Assembly (NCBI RefSeq): GCF_002939475.1
Contig: NZ_PKFQ01000001.1
Span: forward strand, 4,399,001 to 4,463,000
Direction of reading: 5' to 3'
Origin: Streptomyces cinnamoneus
GTDB lineage: Bacteria; Actinomycetota; Actinomycetes; Streptomycetales; Streptomycetaceae
DNA: 64,000 nucleotides
The position numbers and the translations under genes are program-made. Of this stretch, positions 1-7,008 are shown in pieces (within the stretch, counting starts at the first letter, position 1; the number at the start of each line of letters is the position of its first letter). Below the pieces are notes generated by a model. It had not been told where the DNA came from and ran no database searches. It saw only the letters and a program-made list of their open reading frames with translations.

Positions 1-114
1 CGTGCCCCACAGCTGCTGCTGGGGGAGGTCGGAGTTGCCGATGACCGAGCCGAGGTTCAGCTTCAGGTCCTTGGCGTAGTCCGGTATGGCGGACTTCAGC
101 TCATCGAGCGCCAT
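1..114 (-). CDS. ahpD: AhpD alkylhydroperoxidase, N-terminal 38 residues only
   Basis: The reading frame starts at ATG 114 and runs off the left edge. It encodes MALDELKSAIPDYAKDLKLN and 18 further residues, a close match to the N-terminus of AhpD alkylhydroperoxidases. In actinobacteria AhpD reduces oxidised AhpC, receiving electrons through the lipoyl/dihydrolipoamide system. The catalytic CxxC lies outside the window. The gene is 11 bp downstream of ahpC on the same strand, so the two form one peroxide-defence operon. Confidence 0.85.
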   Translation of the reverse strand, partial: MALDELKSAIPDYAKDLKLNLGSVIGNSDLPQQQLWGT

Positions 115-125
115 GGGAGATCAGC

Positions 126-680
126 TCACTCGCCCGCGAGGAGCTTGACCGCGTCGAGGGTCTCCTCGCCCTTGGACCAGTTGCAGGGGCACAGCTCGTC
201 CGTCTGCAGGGCGTCGAGGACCCGCAGGACCTCCTTGGGGTTACGGCCCACGGAGCCGGCGGTCACCATGACGAACTGGATCTCGTTGTTCGGGTCCACG
301 ATGAAGACGGCGCGCTGGGCGTAGCCGTCCTCGCCCTCGACGCCGCAGGCCTGCATCAGCTCGTGCTTGGCGTCGGCCAGCATCGGGAAGGGCAGGTCGC
401 GCAGGTCGGCGTGGTCCTTGCGCCAGGCGTGGTGCACGAACTCGGAGTCGCCGGAGACACCGAGGATCTGGGCGTCACGGTCGGCGAACTCGTCGTTCAG
501 CTTGCCGAAGGCCGCGATCTCGGTCGGGCACACGAAGGTGAAGTCCTTGGGCCAGAAGAAGACGACCTTCCACTTGCCCTCGTAGGTCTTGTTGTCGATC
601 TGCGCGAAGGCCTTGTCCGCGTCGAGGTCCACACAGGCGGTCAGGTCGAACTCGGGGAACTTGTCACCGACAGTGAGCAC
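126..680 (-). CDS. ahpC: AhpC peroxiredoxin (alkyl hydroperoxide reductase C)
   Basis: A 184-residue 2-Cys peroxiredoxin that reduces organic peroxides, hydrogen peroxide and peroxynitrite in the cytosol. The peroxidatic cysteine is in FVCPTE at about residue 51. A C-terminal CPC pair near residues 164-166 provides the resolving cysteine, as in mycobacterial AhpC. The GTG at 680 is preferred over an upstream in-frame codon because AAGGAGAG (684-691 on this strand) sits just before it and family members begin LTVGDKFPEF. The gene lies upstream of ahpD and is divergent from oxyR, which normally controls it. Confidence 0.95.
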   Translation of the reverse strand: MLTVGDKFPEFDLTACVDLDADKAFAQIDNKTYEGKWKVVFFWPKDFTFVCPTEIAAFGKLNDEFADRDAQILGVSGDSEFVHHAWRKDHADLRDLPFPMLADAKHELMQACGVEGEDGYAQRAVFIVDPNNEIQFVMVTAGSVGRNPKEVLRVLDALQTDELCPCNWSKGEETLDAVKLLAGE

Positions 681-812
681 GCGCTCTCCTTGCAATGGAG
701 GAAAGCCCTGTTCATGGGGTTTCCTGCGGGTTGGACGACAACCACAGTGCCATAGGAGGCATTGATAGCGGAAATAGCTAGACTGGGTGATGTTGATCGG
801 AGGTGGTTATCA
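681..812. promoter_or_regulatory. Divergent ahpC/oxyR control region
   Basis: This intergenic stretch separates divergent ahpC and oxyR. On the plus strand ATAG tetrads occur at 752, 765 and 774, the last running into CTAG. They resemble the spaced ATAG/CTAT elements bound by OxyR. A TAGACT hexamer at 779-784 could be the oxyR -10 element, with GGAGG at 799-803 as the oxyR ribosome site. The elements are seen; assigning them to OxyR is inference. Confidence 0.5.
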
Positions 813-1838
813 GTGGTGTCCTCGCCCATATCCAAGGGGCAGCAGCACGGTGCGGACCGCGGTCCGGCCCCCTGGCCGGCCCCCGCGAAGGTCCCGCCGG
901 CGCGGCCCCGTCAGCCCAGCCTCGCGCAGCTCCGCGCGTTCGCCGCCGTCGCCGAGCACCTGCACTTCCGCGACGCGGCCACGGCCATCGGCATGAGCCA
1001 GCCGGCGCTCTCGGGGGCCGTCTCCACGCTGGAGGAGTCGCTCGGCATCCAGCTCCTCGAGCGTACGACGAGAAAAGTCCTGCTCTCGCCCGCCGGGGAG
1101 CGGCTGGCCGTCCGGGCCCGCACGGTCCTCGACGCCGTCGGCGACTTCATGGAGGAGGCCGACGCGGCCCGCGCGCCCTTCACCGGCGTCCTGCGCCTGG
1201 GGGTGATCCCCACCGTCGCGCCCTATCTGCTGCCCGTCGTCCTGCGCCTGGTCCACGACTCCTATCCGGACCTCGACCTCCAGGTCCACGAGGAGCAGAC
1301 CGCCTCGCTGCTGGACGGCCTCTCCCAGGGCCGGCTCGACCTGCTGCTGCTCGCCGTGCCGCTCGGCGCGCCCGGCGTGAGCGAACTGCCGCTGTTCGAC
1401 GAGGACTTCGTCCTGGTCACCCCGAGCGACCACTGGCTCGCCGGCCGCGGCGACATCCCGCGCGAGGCCCTGCGCGACCTCGACCTGCTGCTCCTGGACG
1501 AGGGGCACTGCCTGCGCGACCAGGCGCTGGAGGTCTGCCACGAGGTCGGGCGCGCGACGGGCGCCCCGATGACGACCAGCGCGGCGGGCCTGTCGACCCT
1601 GGTCCAGCTGGTGGGCGGCGGCCTCGGGGTCACTTTGCTGCCGCGTACGGCTCTGCGCGTCGAGACCGGCCGCAGCGACCGCCTCGCCACCGGGTACTTC
1701 GCCGACCCCGCCCCCTCGCGCAGGGTCGCCCTGGCCATGCGGTCGGGGGCGGCGCGGCAGGGCGAGTTCGAGGAGTTCGCGGCCGCGCTCAGGGGAGAGC
1801 TGAGCCGCCTTCCGGTGCGGATCGTCGAGGAGGGCTGA
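813..1838 (+). CDS. oxyR: OxyR hydrogen peroxide-sensing LysR regulator
   Basis: A LysR-family activator of about 341 residues. The N-terminal winged helix includes SQPALSGAVSTLEESLG, followed by a periplasmic-binding-like sensor domain. The signature GHCLRDQALEVC puts two cysteines nine residues apart (about 233 and 242). This is the same motif as E. coli Cys199/Cys208, which form the peroxide-responsive disulfide, so it is OxyR rather than a generic LysR protein. Start: GTG 813 or 816, 9-12 nt after GGAGG. The N-terminus before the helix-turn-helix is a Pro/Ala-rich extension of about 30 residues. Divergent ahpCD is the expected target. Confidence 0.92.
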   Translation: MVSSPISKGQQHGADRGPAPWPAPAKVPPARPRQPSLAQLRAFAAVAEHLHFRDAATAIGMSQPALSGAVSTLEESLGIQLLERTTRKVLLSPAGERLAVRARTVLDAVGDFMEEADAARAPFTGVLRLGVIPTVAPYLLPVVLRLVHDSYPDLDLQVHEEQTASLLDGLSQGRLDLLLLAVPLGAPGVSELPLFDEDFVLVTPSDHWLAGRGDIPREALRDLDLLLLDEGHCLRDQALEVCHEVGRATGAPMTTSAAGLSTLVQLVGGGLGVTLLPRTALRVETGRSDRLATGYFADPAPSRRVALAMRSGAARQGEFEEFAAALRGELSRLPVRIVEEG

Positions 1839-1852
1839 GGAGGCGCCGCACA

Positions 1853-1893
1853 CCGGGCGGGGGCGCCGCCGGGTGCGCGGCGCCCCCGCCCGG
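1853..1893. terminator. Bidirectional terminator between oxyR and the FtsX permease
   Basis: A perfect 17-bp GC-rich inverted repeat (1853-1869 and 1877-1893) with a 7-nt loop lies between the convergent 3' ends of oxyR and the ABC permease gene. It can fold for either transcript. Confidence 0.8.
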
Positions 1894-1899
1894 CCGTCC

Positions 1900-4302
1900 C
1901 TACTCGGTGCGCAGCCCGTCCGGCCGGGTCATCCGCCACAGCGGCGGCAGGCTGGCGAGGGTGACCAGGGCGATCACCCCGGCGCCCGCACCGGTCACGG
2001 GCAGGAAGGCGAACCAGTCCCGCACCGTGCCGTCGACCACCTGGAGCATCACCCAGCCGAGGCTGATCCCGCCTCCCGTGGCGAGGACCATCCCCAGGAC
2101 CACGGGGATCGCCGTCTGCCACAGCACCGACCAGCCCAGGGTGGAGCGGGGCGTGCCGAAGGCGGCGAGGGCGGACAACGTCCGCCTGCGCTCGCGCAGT
2201 TGCTCCAGCGTGGAGACCAGGATGCCCGCGCCGATGAGGCCGAGGGTGCCCACCGTGCCGATGAGCAACCCCCGTTCGATCATGGCGTAGTTGGCGTCCT
2301 TCACCACGCCGCCGTCGCGCCACACCCGCAGGGCGGGGTCGATGGCGGCCGCGGTGTTGCGGATCCGTTCGAGCGCGTCGGGGTCGTCCGGCCGGGCCTG
2401 GACCCGCACCCGGGTGCTGGCCGTGGGCATGGCCGCCGTGTCGATGGCGGACGGGGTGGCCAGGACGCCGCCGCGAAACTCCTCGCCCGGGCCGGGCAGC
2501 GTCCGCACGATCCGCGCGGAGTCCGGGACGGTCCACCGGTACGTGCGGGGTTCCCGGGTGCTCCCGGGGTCGAGGTACTCGCTCATCGTCAGCTTCGAGC
2601 CGGGCGGGAAGTGATCGCTTTCGCGAATGCCGCCCGGGGAGTCGGCGACGAAGACGTCGCCGTCCCGGCAGGAGTCGAGCCGCGCGATCCGGCGCAGTTC
2701 CGCGCAGTCGCCGACGGAGATCGCGGTGGTCCTGTCCGCTCGGCCGTCCCTGGTCGCGTACTCCTCGACGACGACCGCGGCGTTCACGACGCCGCGCGTG
2801 GCGCGGAAGCGCTCGGCGTAGTCGTGGGTCTCGGCGGCCGAAGCCGCCCGGAAGACGCCCGACATGGACGAGTGGCTCGCCTCGTCACCCGGCAGCTCGT
2901 AGCCGCCCCGTACGCCCGCGAAGAGCATCTGCACGGCGATCGCCCCGGCCACCGCCACGGTGACGCCGCTGACCGCGCGGGCGGCGGGGCCGCTGCCGAG
3001 CTGGAGGCGGCGGTAGGCCAGCTGCCAGGCGGGCGCGCCGCCCCGCAGGCGGTCCACCAGGACCTGGAGCACCCAGGGCAGCAGCAGCGTGATGCCGACC
3101 AGCAGCAGGACCGCGCCGCCGGCGACCTGGGAGGTGTTGAGCGGATCGCCCCACGGGTCCATGGACGCCCGGCCGAAGAGCGGGAACAGCAGCGCCACGC
3201 CCGCGACGGGGAACAGCAGCCGCCACCACAGGCGGCGGCGCCGGGGCCCGGTGTCGCGCATGACGCCCAGCGGCTCGATGGTCACGCCGCGCAGCGCGAA
3301 CAGCGTCACCACGACGGCCATGGCCGGCACGGTGACGGCGATCAGCGCGACGAGGGCGGGACGGGGGACCATGTCGGAGGGGAAGACGCTGGAGTCCCGG
3401 ATGGTGACGTCCGCGGCGAACTCCCGCAGCAGGAGGAAGAGCGTGACTCCGGCGCCCAGTCCGAGGACGGCTCCGGCCAGTGCCTCGCCCGCCGCGATCC
3501 GCCGGGTCGTGCGGGCGTCGGCGCCGACCAGCCGCAGCGCGGCGAGCCGCCGGTCGCGGCGCTCGCCGCCGAAGCGGACGGCGGTGGCCATGAAGACGGC
3601 GACCGGCAGGAGCAGGACGACGCAGGTCATGATGGCCAGCACCAGGAGCACCGGACTGATCGGTTCCTTCTCCTCCGCGGTCCCGAACGCGTCGACGCGG
3701 GCCGGGGTGTCGTGGATGCCGGGGCCGTGGGGGCCGTCGAGGGTGATGCGGTCGTCGCCGGCGTAGTAGGAGAGCTCGCTGGGGCCGATGAGGCCGGACG
3801 AGCCGATGGTGCCGACGATGCGGTGGGGAAAGCGCTCGCGCAGCACCGCGCCGTCGGCGGACGCCAGGAGCCTGCCGAGCGCGGGGGAGACCACCATCTC
3901 TCCGGGGGCGGGGATCTCCCGCAGACCGGGCGGCACGGGGGCCTTCGGCCCCTCCGGCCGCAGGAGGACGCCGGCGACGGGCTTGTCGTGGAAGTCGGTG
4001 TCGGCCCGCTGGAGGATCAGGGTGCCGGGGCCGCGGCCGACCGGCTCGTCGCCCTCCTCGGCGACGTGCGGGGCGCGGGCGGCCTCCCGGTGCTGGCGCT
4101 GGGCCATCATCTGCGGCACCGACGCCGCGATCATCAGCAGGGCGACGCCGAGTCCGACGCCGAGGGCGGTCAGCGCGGTGCGGAACCACGCCTCGCGGCC
4201 GCCGGTGACGGTGAAGCGGACGCCCATGGCGAGGTCGCGGGCCCACGCGGCCATGCCCCGGGGGCCGGCGGGGGTGTCGGTCCCGGTGCGGGGCTGGTTC
4301 AC
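1900..4302 (-). CDS. FtsX/MacB-like ABC transporter permease
   Basis: An 800-residue membrane protein. One transmembrane helix lies near residue 40, followed by a large extracytoplasmic region. Clusters of helices near residues 220-360 and 410-480 precede a second extracellular domain and a final helix group near 690-790. This is the duplicated FtsX layout of export permeases for antibiotics, peptides or lipoproteins. GTG 4302 overlaps the ATPase stop as GTGA, so translation is coupled. The substrate cannot be read from sequence. PadR-controlled transporters of this type in Streptomyces often act in drug efflux or envelope stress, which is inference here. Confidence 0.88.
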   Translation of the reverse strand: MNQPRTGTDTPAGPRGMAAWARDLAMGVRFTVTGGREAWFRTALTALGVGLGVALLMIAASVPQMMAQRQHREAARAPHVAEEGDEPVGRGPGTLILQRADTDFHDKPVAGVLLRPEGPKAPVPPGLREIPAPGEMVVSPALGRLLASADGAVLRERFPHRIVGTIGSSGLIGPSELSYYAGDDRITLDGPHGPGIHDTPARVDAFGTAEEKEPISPVLLVLAIMTCVVLLLPVAVFMATAVRFGGERRDRRLAALRLVGADARTTRRIAAGEALAGAVLGLGAGVTLFLLLREFAADVTIRDSSVFPSDMVPRPALVALIAVTVPAMAVVVTLFALRGVTIEPLGVMRDTGPRRRRLWWRLLFPVAGVALLFPLFGRASMDPWGDPLNTSQVAGGAVLLLVGITLLLPWVLQVLVDRLRGGAPAWQLAYRRLQLGSGPAARAVSGVTVAVAGAIAVQMLFAGVRGGYELPGDEASHSSMSGVFRAASAAETHDYAERFRATRGVVNAAVVVEEYATRDGRADRTTAISVGDCAELRRIARLDSCRDGDVFVADSPGGIRESDHFPPGSKLTMSEYLDPGSTREPRTYRWTVPDSARIVRTLPGPGEEFRGGVLATPSAIDTAAMPTASTRVRVQARPDDPDALERIRNTAAAIDPALRVWRDGGVVKDANYAMIERGLLIGTVGTLGLIGAGILVSTLEQLRERRRTLSALAAFGTPRSTLGWSVLWQTAIPVVLGMVLATGGGISLGWVMLQVVDGTVRDWFAFLPVTGAGAGVIALVTLASLPPLWRMTRPDGLRTE

Positions 4303-4991
4303 AGGGCGCCCGTTCCGGCCATGTCGCGCACCAGGCCGTCGCGGACGATGACCTCGCGGTCGGAGTACGCCGCCACCCGCGCCTCGTGGGTGACCAGCAC
4401 GACGGCGGTGTTGCCGGCGCGCGCCGTCTCCGTCAGCAGCTGCATGACGCGCTCGCCGTTGAGGGAGTCCAGGGCGCCGGTCGGCTCGTCCGCGAAGATC
4501 ACCCGGGGTTCGGTCACCAGCGCCCGCGCCACGGCCACGCGCTGGCCCTGACCGCCGGATATCTGGCCCGGCCGGTGGTGGCGCACGTCGGCCACCTCCA
4601 GCCGCTCCAGGCAGACCAGGGCCCGCGCCTCCGCCTCCTTGCGCCGCACGCCGGTCAGGCGCAGCGGCAGGGCCGTGTTCTCCAGACAGGTCAGCTCCGG
4701 GACGAGCTGCCCGAACTGGAAGACGAACCCGAAGCGGGTGCGGCGCAGCGCGCTGCGCTCGGCGTCCGAGAGCGTGGCCAGGTCCCGGCCCTCGTAGGTC
4801 ACGGTGCCCTCGTCGGGCGGCACGATGCCGGCCAGGCAGTGCAGGAGCGTCGACTTGCCCGAGCCCGAGGGGCCCATGACGGCGACGACCTCGCCGGCGT
4901 GGAGGGAGAAGTTGGCGCCGTCCAGGGCGGTGTTGGGGCCGTAGGACTTGCGCAGGCCGGTGGCGGTCAGCAGGGAGCCGGCGGGGATCAC
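4299..4991 (-). CDS. ABC transporter ATP-binding protein (MacB/LolD type)
   Basis: A 230-residue ATPase that powers the adjacent FtsX-like permease. Walker A is GPSGSGKST, the signature loop is ISGGQGQRVA and Walker B runs into ADEPTGALDS, all in canonical order. The GTG start at 4991 forms a GTGA overlap with the PadR stop. Its own stop overlaps the permease start the same way, giving a three-gene coupled operon. The frame is open further upstream inside padR, but residues there do not resemble the family, so the short form is chosen. Confidence 0.93.
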   Translation of the reverse strand: MIPAGSLLTATGLRKSYGPNTALDGANFSLHAGEVVAVMGPSGSGKSTLLHCLAGIVPPDEGTVTYEGRDLATLSDAERSALRRTRFGFVFQFGQLVPELTCLENTALPLRLTGVRRKEAEARALVCLERLEVADVRHHRPGQISGGQGQRVAVARALVTEPRVIFADEPTGALDSLNGERVMQLLTETARAGNTAVVLVTHEARVAAYSDREVIVRDGLVRDMAGTGAL

Positions 4992-5512
4992 GCGTGCACC
5001 GCCGTCGCCAGCTGGTCCAGCCGGGCCGCGGTCAGCTCCAGCCACCGCAGGTCCGCCTCCAGGTGGAACAGGGCGTGGTCGCAGATCAGCTGGTCGGCGA
5101 GGTCGCCGCCGCGCTTGCGCTCGGTGAGCCCGCGCATCAGCCGCAGGTGCTCCGAGCGCTGCGCGTCCAGCAGGCGGCCCGCGTCCCGGCCGGTCATCAG
5201 GGCGAGGACGACCTTCGTGTACAGGGTCGACTGGAGGTACGGCTCGGGCTTCTCCGGCTGCCCCAGCCAGCGCGCCACGTCCGTCACGCCGGCGTCGGTG
5301 ATCGCGTAGCGCTTGCGGTCCGGGCCGCCGCCCTGCTCGATGCCCTCGACCTCGACCAGGCCGTTCTTGAGCAGCCGCGACATCGTCGCGTACACCTGCC
5401 CGTAGTGCAGGGGGCGGTCCTGGCCGAACCGCTCGTCGAAGGCGCGCTTGAGGTCGTACCCATGACGCGGACCGGATTCCAGAAGACCGAGCAACGTGTG
5501 ACCTATAGACAT
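4988..5512 (-). CDS. PadR-family transcriptional repressor
   Basis: A 174-residue PadR regulator. The N-terminal winged helix begins MSIGHTLLGLLESGPRHGYD and is followed by the C-terminal helical dimerisation domain. It is the first gene of the padR-ATPase-permease operon and probably represses it until a ligand, likely the transporter's substrate, binds. No Shine-Dalgarno precedes ATG 5512. A TAGTGT hexamer ends 6 nt upstream, which fits a leaderless transcript beginning at the ATG. A 35-bp palindrome covers the position of the -35 element. Confidence 0.92.
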   Translation of the reverse strand: MSIGHTLLGLLESGPRHGYDLKRAFDERFGQDRPLHYGQVYATMSRLLKNGLVEVEGIEQGGGPDRKRYAITDAGVTDVARWLGQPEKPEPYLQSTLYTKVVLALMTGRDAGRLLDAQRSEHLRLMRGLTERKRGGDLADQLICDHALFHLEADLRWLELTAARLDQLATAVHA

Positions 5513-5524
5513 GCGGAAACACTA

Positions 5525-5559
5525 CACGGCGCGTATACATCGTGTGTATACGCGCCGTG
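5525..5559. promoter_or_regulatory. 35-bp palindrome, probable PadR operator
   Basis: Two perfect 15-bp arms, CACGGCGCGTATACA and its complement, flank a 5-nt centre. The inner half-sites TATACA/TGTATA resemble the ATGTAT/ATACAT operators known for PadR proteins. The element is 13 bp upstream of the padR start and would overlap its promoter. It also lies just after the ribbon-helix-helix gene and could fold in RNA, so a termination role is an alternative. Confidence 0.75.
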
Positions 5560-5574
5560 CAGAGTTGTCCGGAT

Positions 5575-5841
5575 CTAGTTCTCCGCGGCCCCGCCGCCCT
5601 CGTCCGGGCCTGTCCGGTCCCCCTTCGACGGGCGTCCGCGCCGCCGGATGGCGCCGACGTCCCGGGGCAGCCGGCCCGCCTCGGAGAGGGCCTTGCGGAG
5701 CAGGAACTCGATCTGGGCGTTCGCGCTGCGCAGCTCGTCGTCCGCCCAGCGGGCCAGTGCGTCGTGGACGAGCGGGTCGAGCCGCAGCAGCACCTGTTTG
5801 CGCCGCTGCGGCCGGCCGGGCGCGGGGGTGTCCTCCGTCAC
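5575..5841 (-). CDS. Small ribbon-helix-helix (Arc/MetJ-type) DNA-binding protein
   Basis: An 88-residue basic protein. Residues 13-50 (KQVLLRLDPLVHDALARWAD and the following helix) match a ribbon-helix-helix fold: a short beta strand, then two helices. A charged, probably disordered tail follows. Its GTG start overlaps the SPFH gene stop as GTGA. In actinobacteria such genes are commonly coupled to Band 7 genes, suggesting a dedicated regulator. No toxin gene is adjacent, so it is not called an antitoxin. Confidence 0.7.
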   Translation of the reverse strand: MTEDTPAPGRPQRRKQVLLRLDPLVHDALARWADDELRSANAQIEFLLRKALSEAGRLPRDVGAIRRRGRPSKGDRTGPDEGGGAAEN

Positions 5842-6767
5842 TGGTAGAGGGTGCCGGTGTTCAGGACGGGCTGGGCGGCCCGGTCACCGCACAGCACCAC
5901 CATCAGATTGCTGACCATGGCCGCCTTCCGTTCCTCGTCCAGTTCCACGAAGCCTTGCTCGCTGATGCGCTCCAGCGCCTGCTCCACCATGCCGACCGCG
6001 CCTTCCACGATCAGCTTGCGCGCCGCGACGACCGCGCCCGCCTGCTGGCGCTGGAGCATGGCCGAGGCGATCTCGGGCGCGTAGGCGAGGTGCGTGAAGC
6101 GGGACTCGATGATGCGCACGCCGGCCGCGGCGACCCGGGCGTGGAGTTCGAGGGCGAGCTTCTCGGTGATCTCCTCGGCGTTGCCCCGCAGCGACAGCGC
6201 GTTCTCGTCGTGCGCGTCGTAGGGGTACTCGATGGCGATGTGCCGGACGGCGGCCTCGGTCTGCGTGGCGACGAACTCCTGGAAGTCCTCCACCGCGAAC
6301 ATCGCCTGCGCGGTGTCCTCGACGCACCACACGACGACGGCGGCCAGCTCGATCGGGTTGCCGTAGGCGTCGTTGACCTTCAGTACGGCGGTCTCGTGGT
6401 TGCGGACCCGGGTGGAGATCTTCTCGCGGCTGGTGAAGGGGTTGACCCAGCGCAGGCCCTCGTTGCGGATCGTGCCCCGGTAACGCCCGAAGAGCTGGAC
6501 GACGTTGGCCTGGCCGGGCGCGATGGTGTTCAGCCCGGACATCGCGACGACCGAGCCGAGGCCGGCCAGGACGCCGCCGGCTATCAGCGCGAAGCGCAGG
6601 CCGTCGGCCAGGTGGCTGCCGGCCCCCACGGCCACGGCGGCGACGCCCGCCAACAGGCCCACGAGCCCCAGCAGGAGGGCGAGTCCGCCGCCGATGTCGT
6701 TGGCGGGACGCTCCTCGATGCCCGGTCGCGGCGCCGCGGGCGGGTTCTCGGTGGTGGTGTCGGACAT
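5838..6767 (-). CDS. SPFH/Band 7 membrane-associated protein
   Basis: A 309-residue protein. A Pro-rich N-terminus precedes two hydrophobic segments (about residues 28-50 and 57-75), then an SPFH domain (about 80-260, including FTSREKISTRVRNHETAVLK) and a helical C-terminus. SPFH proteins oligomerise at membrane microdomains and help organise envelope proteins. It is co-translated with the ribbon-helix-helix gene downstream and divergent from the penicillin-binding protein gene. Its precise role is not visible in the sequence. Confidence 0.88.
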   Translation of the reverse strand: MSDTTTENPPAAPRPGIEERPANDIGGGLALLLGLVGLLAGVAAVAVGAGSHLADGLRFALIAGGVLAGLGSVVAMSGLNTIAPGQANVVQLFGRYRGTIRNEGLRWVNPFTSREKISTRVRNHETAVLKVNDAYGNPIELAAVVVWCVEDTAQAMFAVEDFQEFVATQTEAAVRHIAIEYPYDAHDENALSLRGNAEEITEKLALELHARVAAAGVRIIESRFTHLAYAPEIASAMLQRQQAGAVVAARKLIVEGAVGMVEQALERISEQGFVELDEERKAAMVSNLMVVLCGDRAAQPVLNTGTLYQ

Positions 6768-6832
6768 GGGTGGCCCCCCGTTTCCCTCCGGCCGCGCGGT
6801 GGTTCTCCGCGCGGCTTGGTCTGTCTATCAAA

Positions 6833-6842
6833 GTGATATCAC
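6833..6842. promoter_or_regulatory. GTGATATCAC palindrome upstream of the SPFH gene
   Basis: A perfect 10-bp palindrome sits in the 241-bp divergent region between the SPFH gene and the penicillin-binding protein gene. On the minus strand it extends as GTGATATCACTTTGATA, a TGATA repeat. It is about 65 bp upstream of the SPFH start, where an operator for the co-encoded ribbon-helix-helix protein could lie. That link is inference. Confidence 0.4.
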
Positions 6843-7008
6843 ATTACGGCCCTGTACGGTTTCCCGCACTGGACCGCACCGGGTTCCCGCCACCCGGGGT
6901 GCTGTATGTCACGTCCGTTATTGCCGTGATCGATGGGCGTTTGGTGACAGTTGCGGTGTTAGCTTCGTGAGCTGGGTTGGGGGCGGACGGACTGGAGCTA
7001 CGGGAGAA

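Noticed and set aside
1873..4551. An 892-residue plus-strand frame opposite the FtsX permease gene
   Set aside because: Its residues are Gly/Arg/His/Asp-rich low complexity typical of antisense frames in high-GC DNA; the permease on the other strand has clear domains and coupled starts.
5575..5841. Antitoxin of a toxin-antitoxin pair
   Set aside because: The partner gene is an SPFH membrane protein and no toxin-like gene is adjacent.
6505..7008. Longer N-terminus of the penicillin-binding protein
   Set aside because: The upstream in-frame stretch overlaps the divergent SPFH gene and promoter; ATG 7009 has a ribosome site and the expected cytoplasmic tail.
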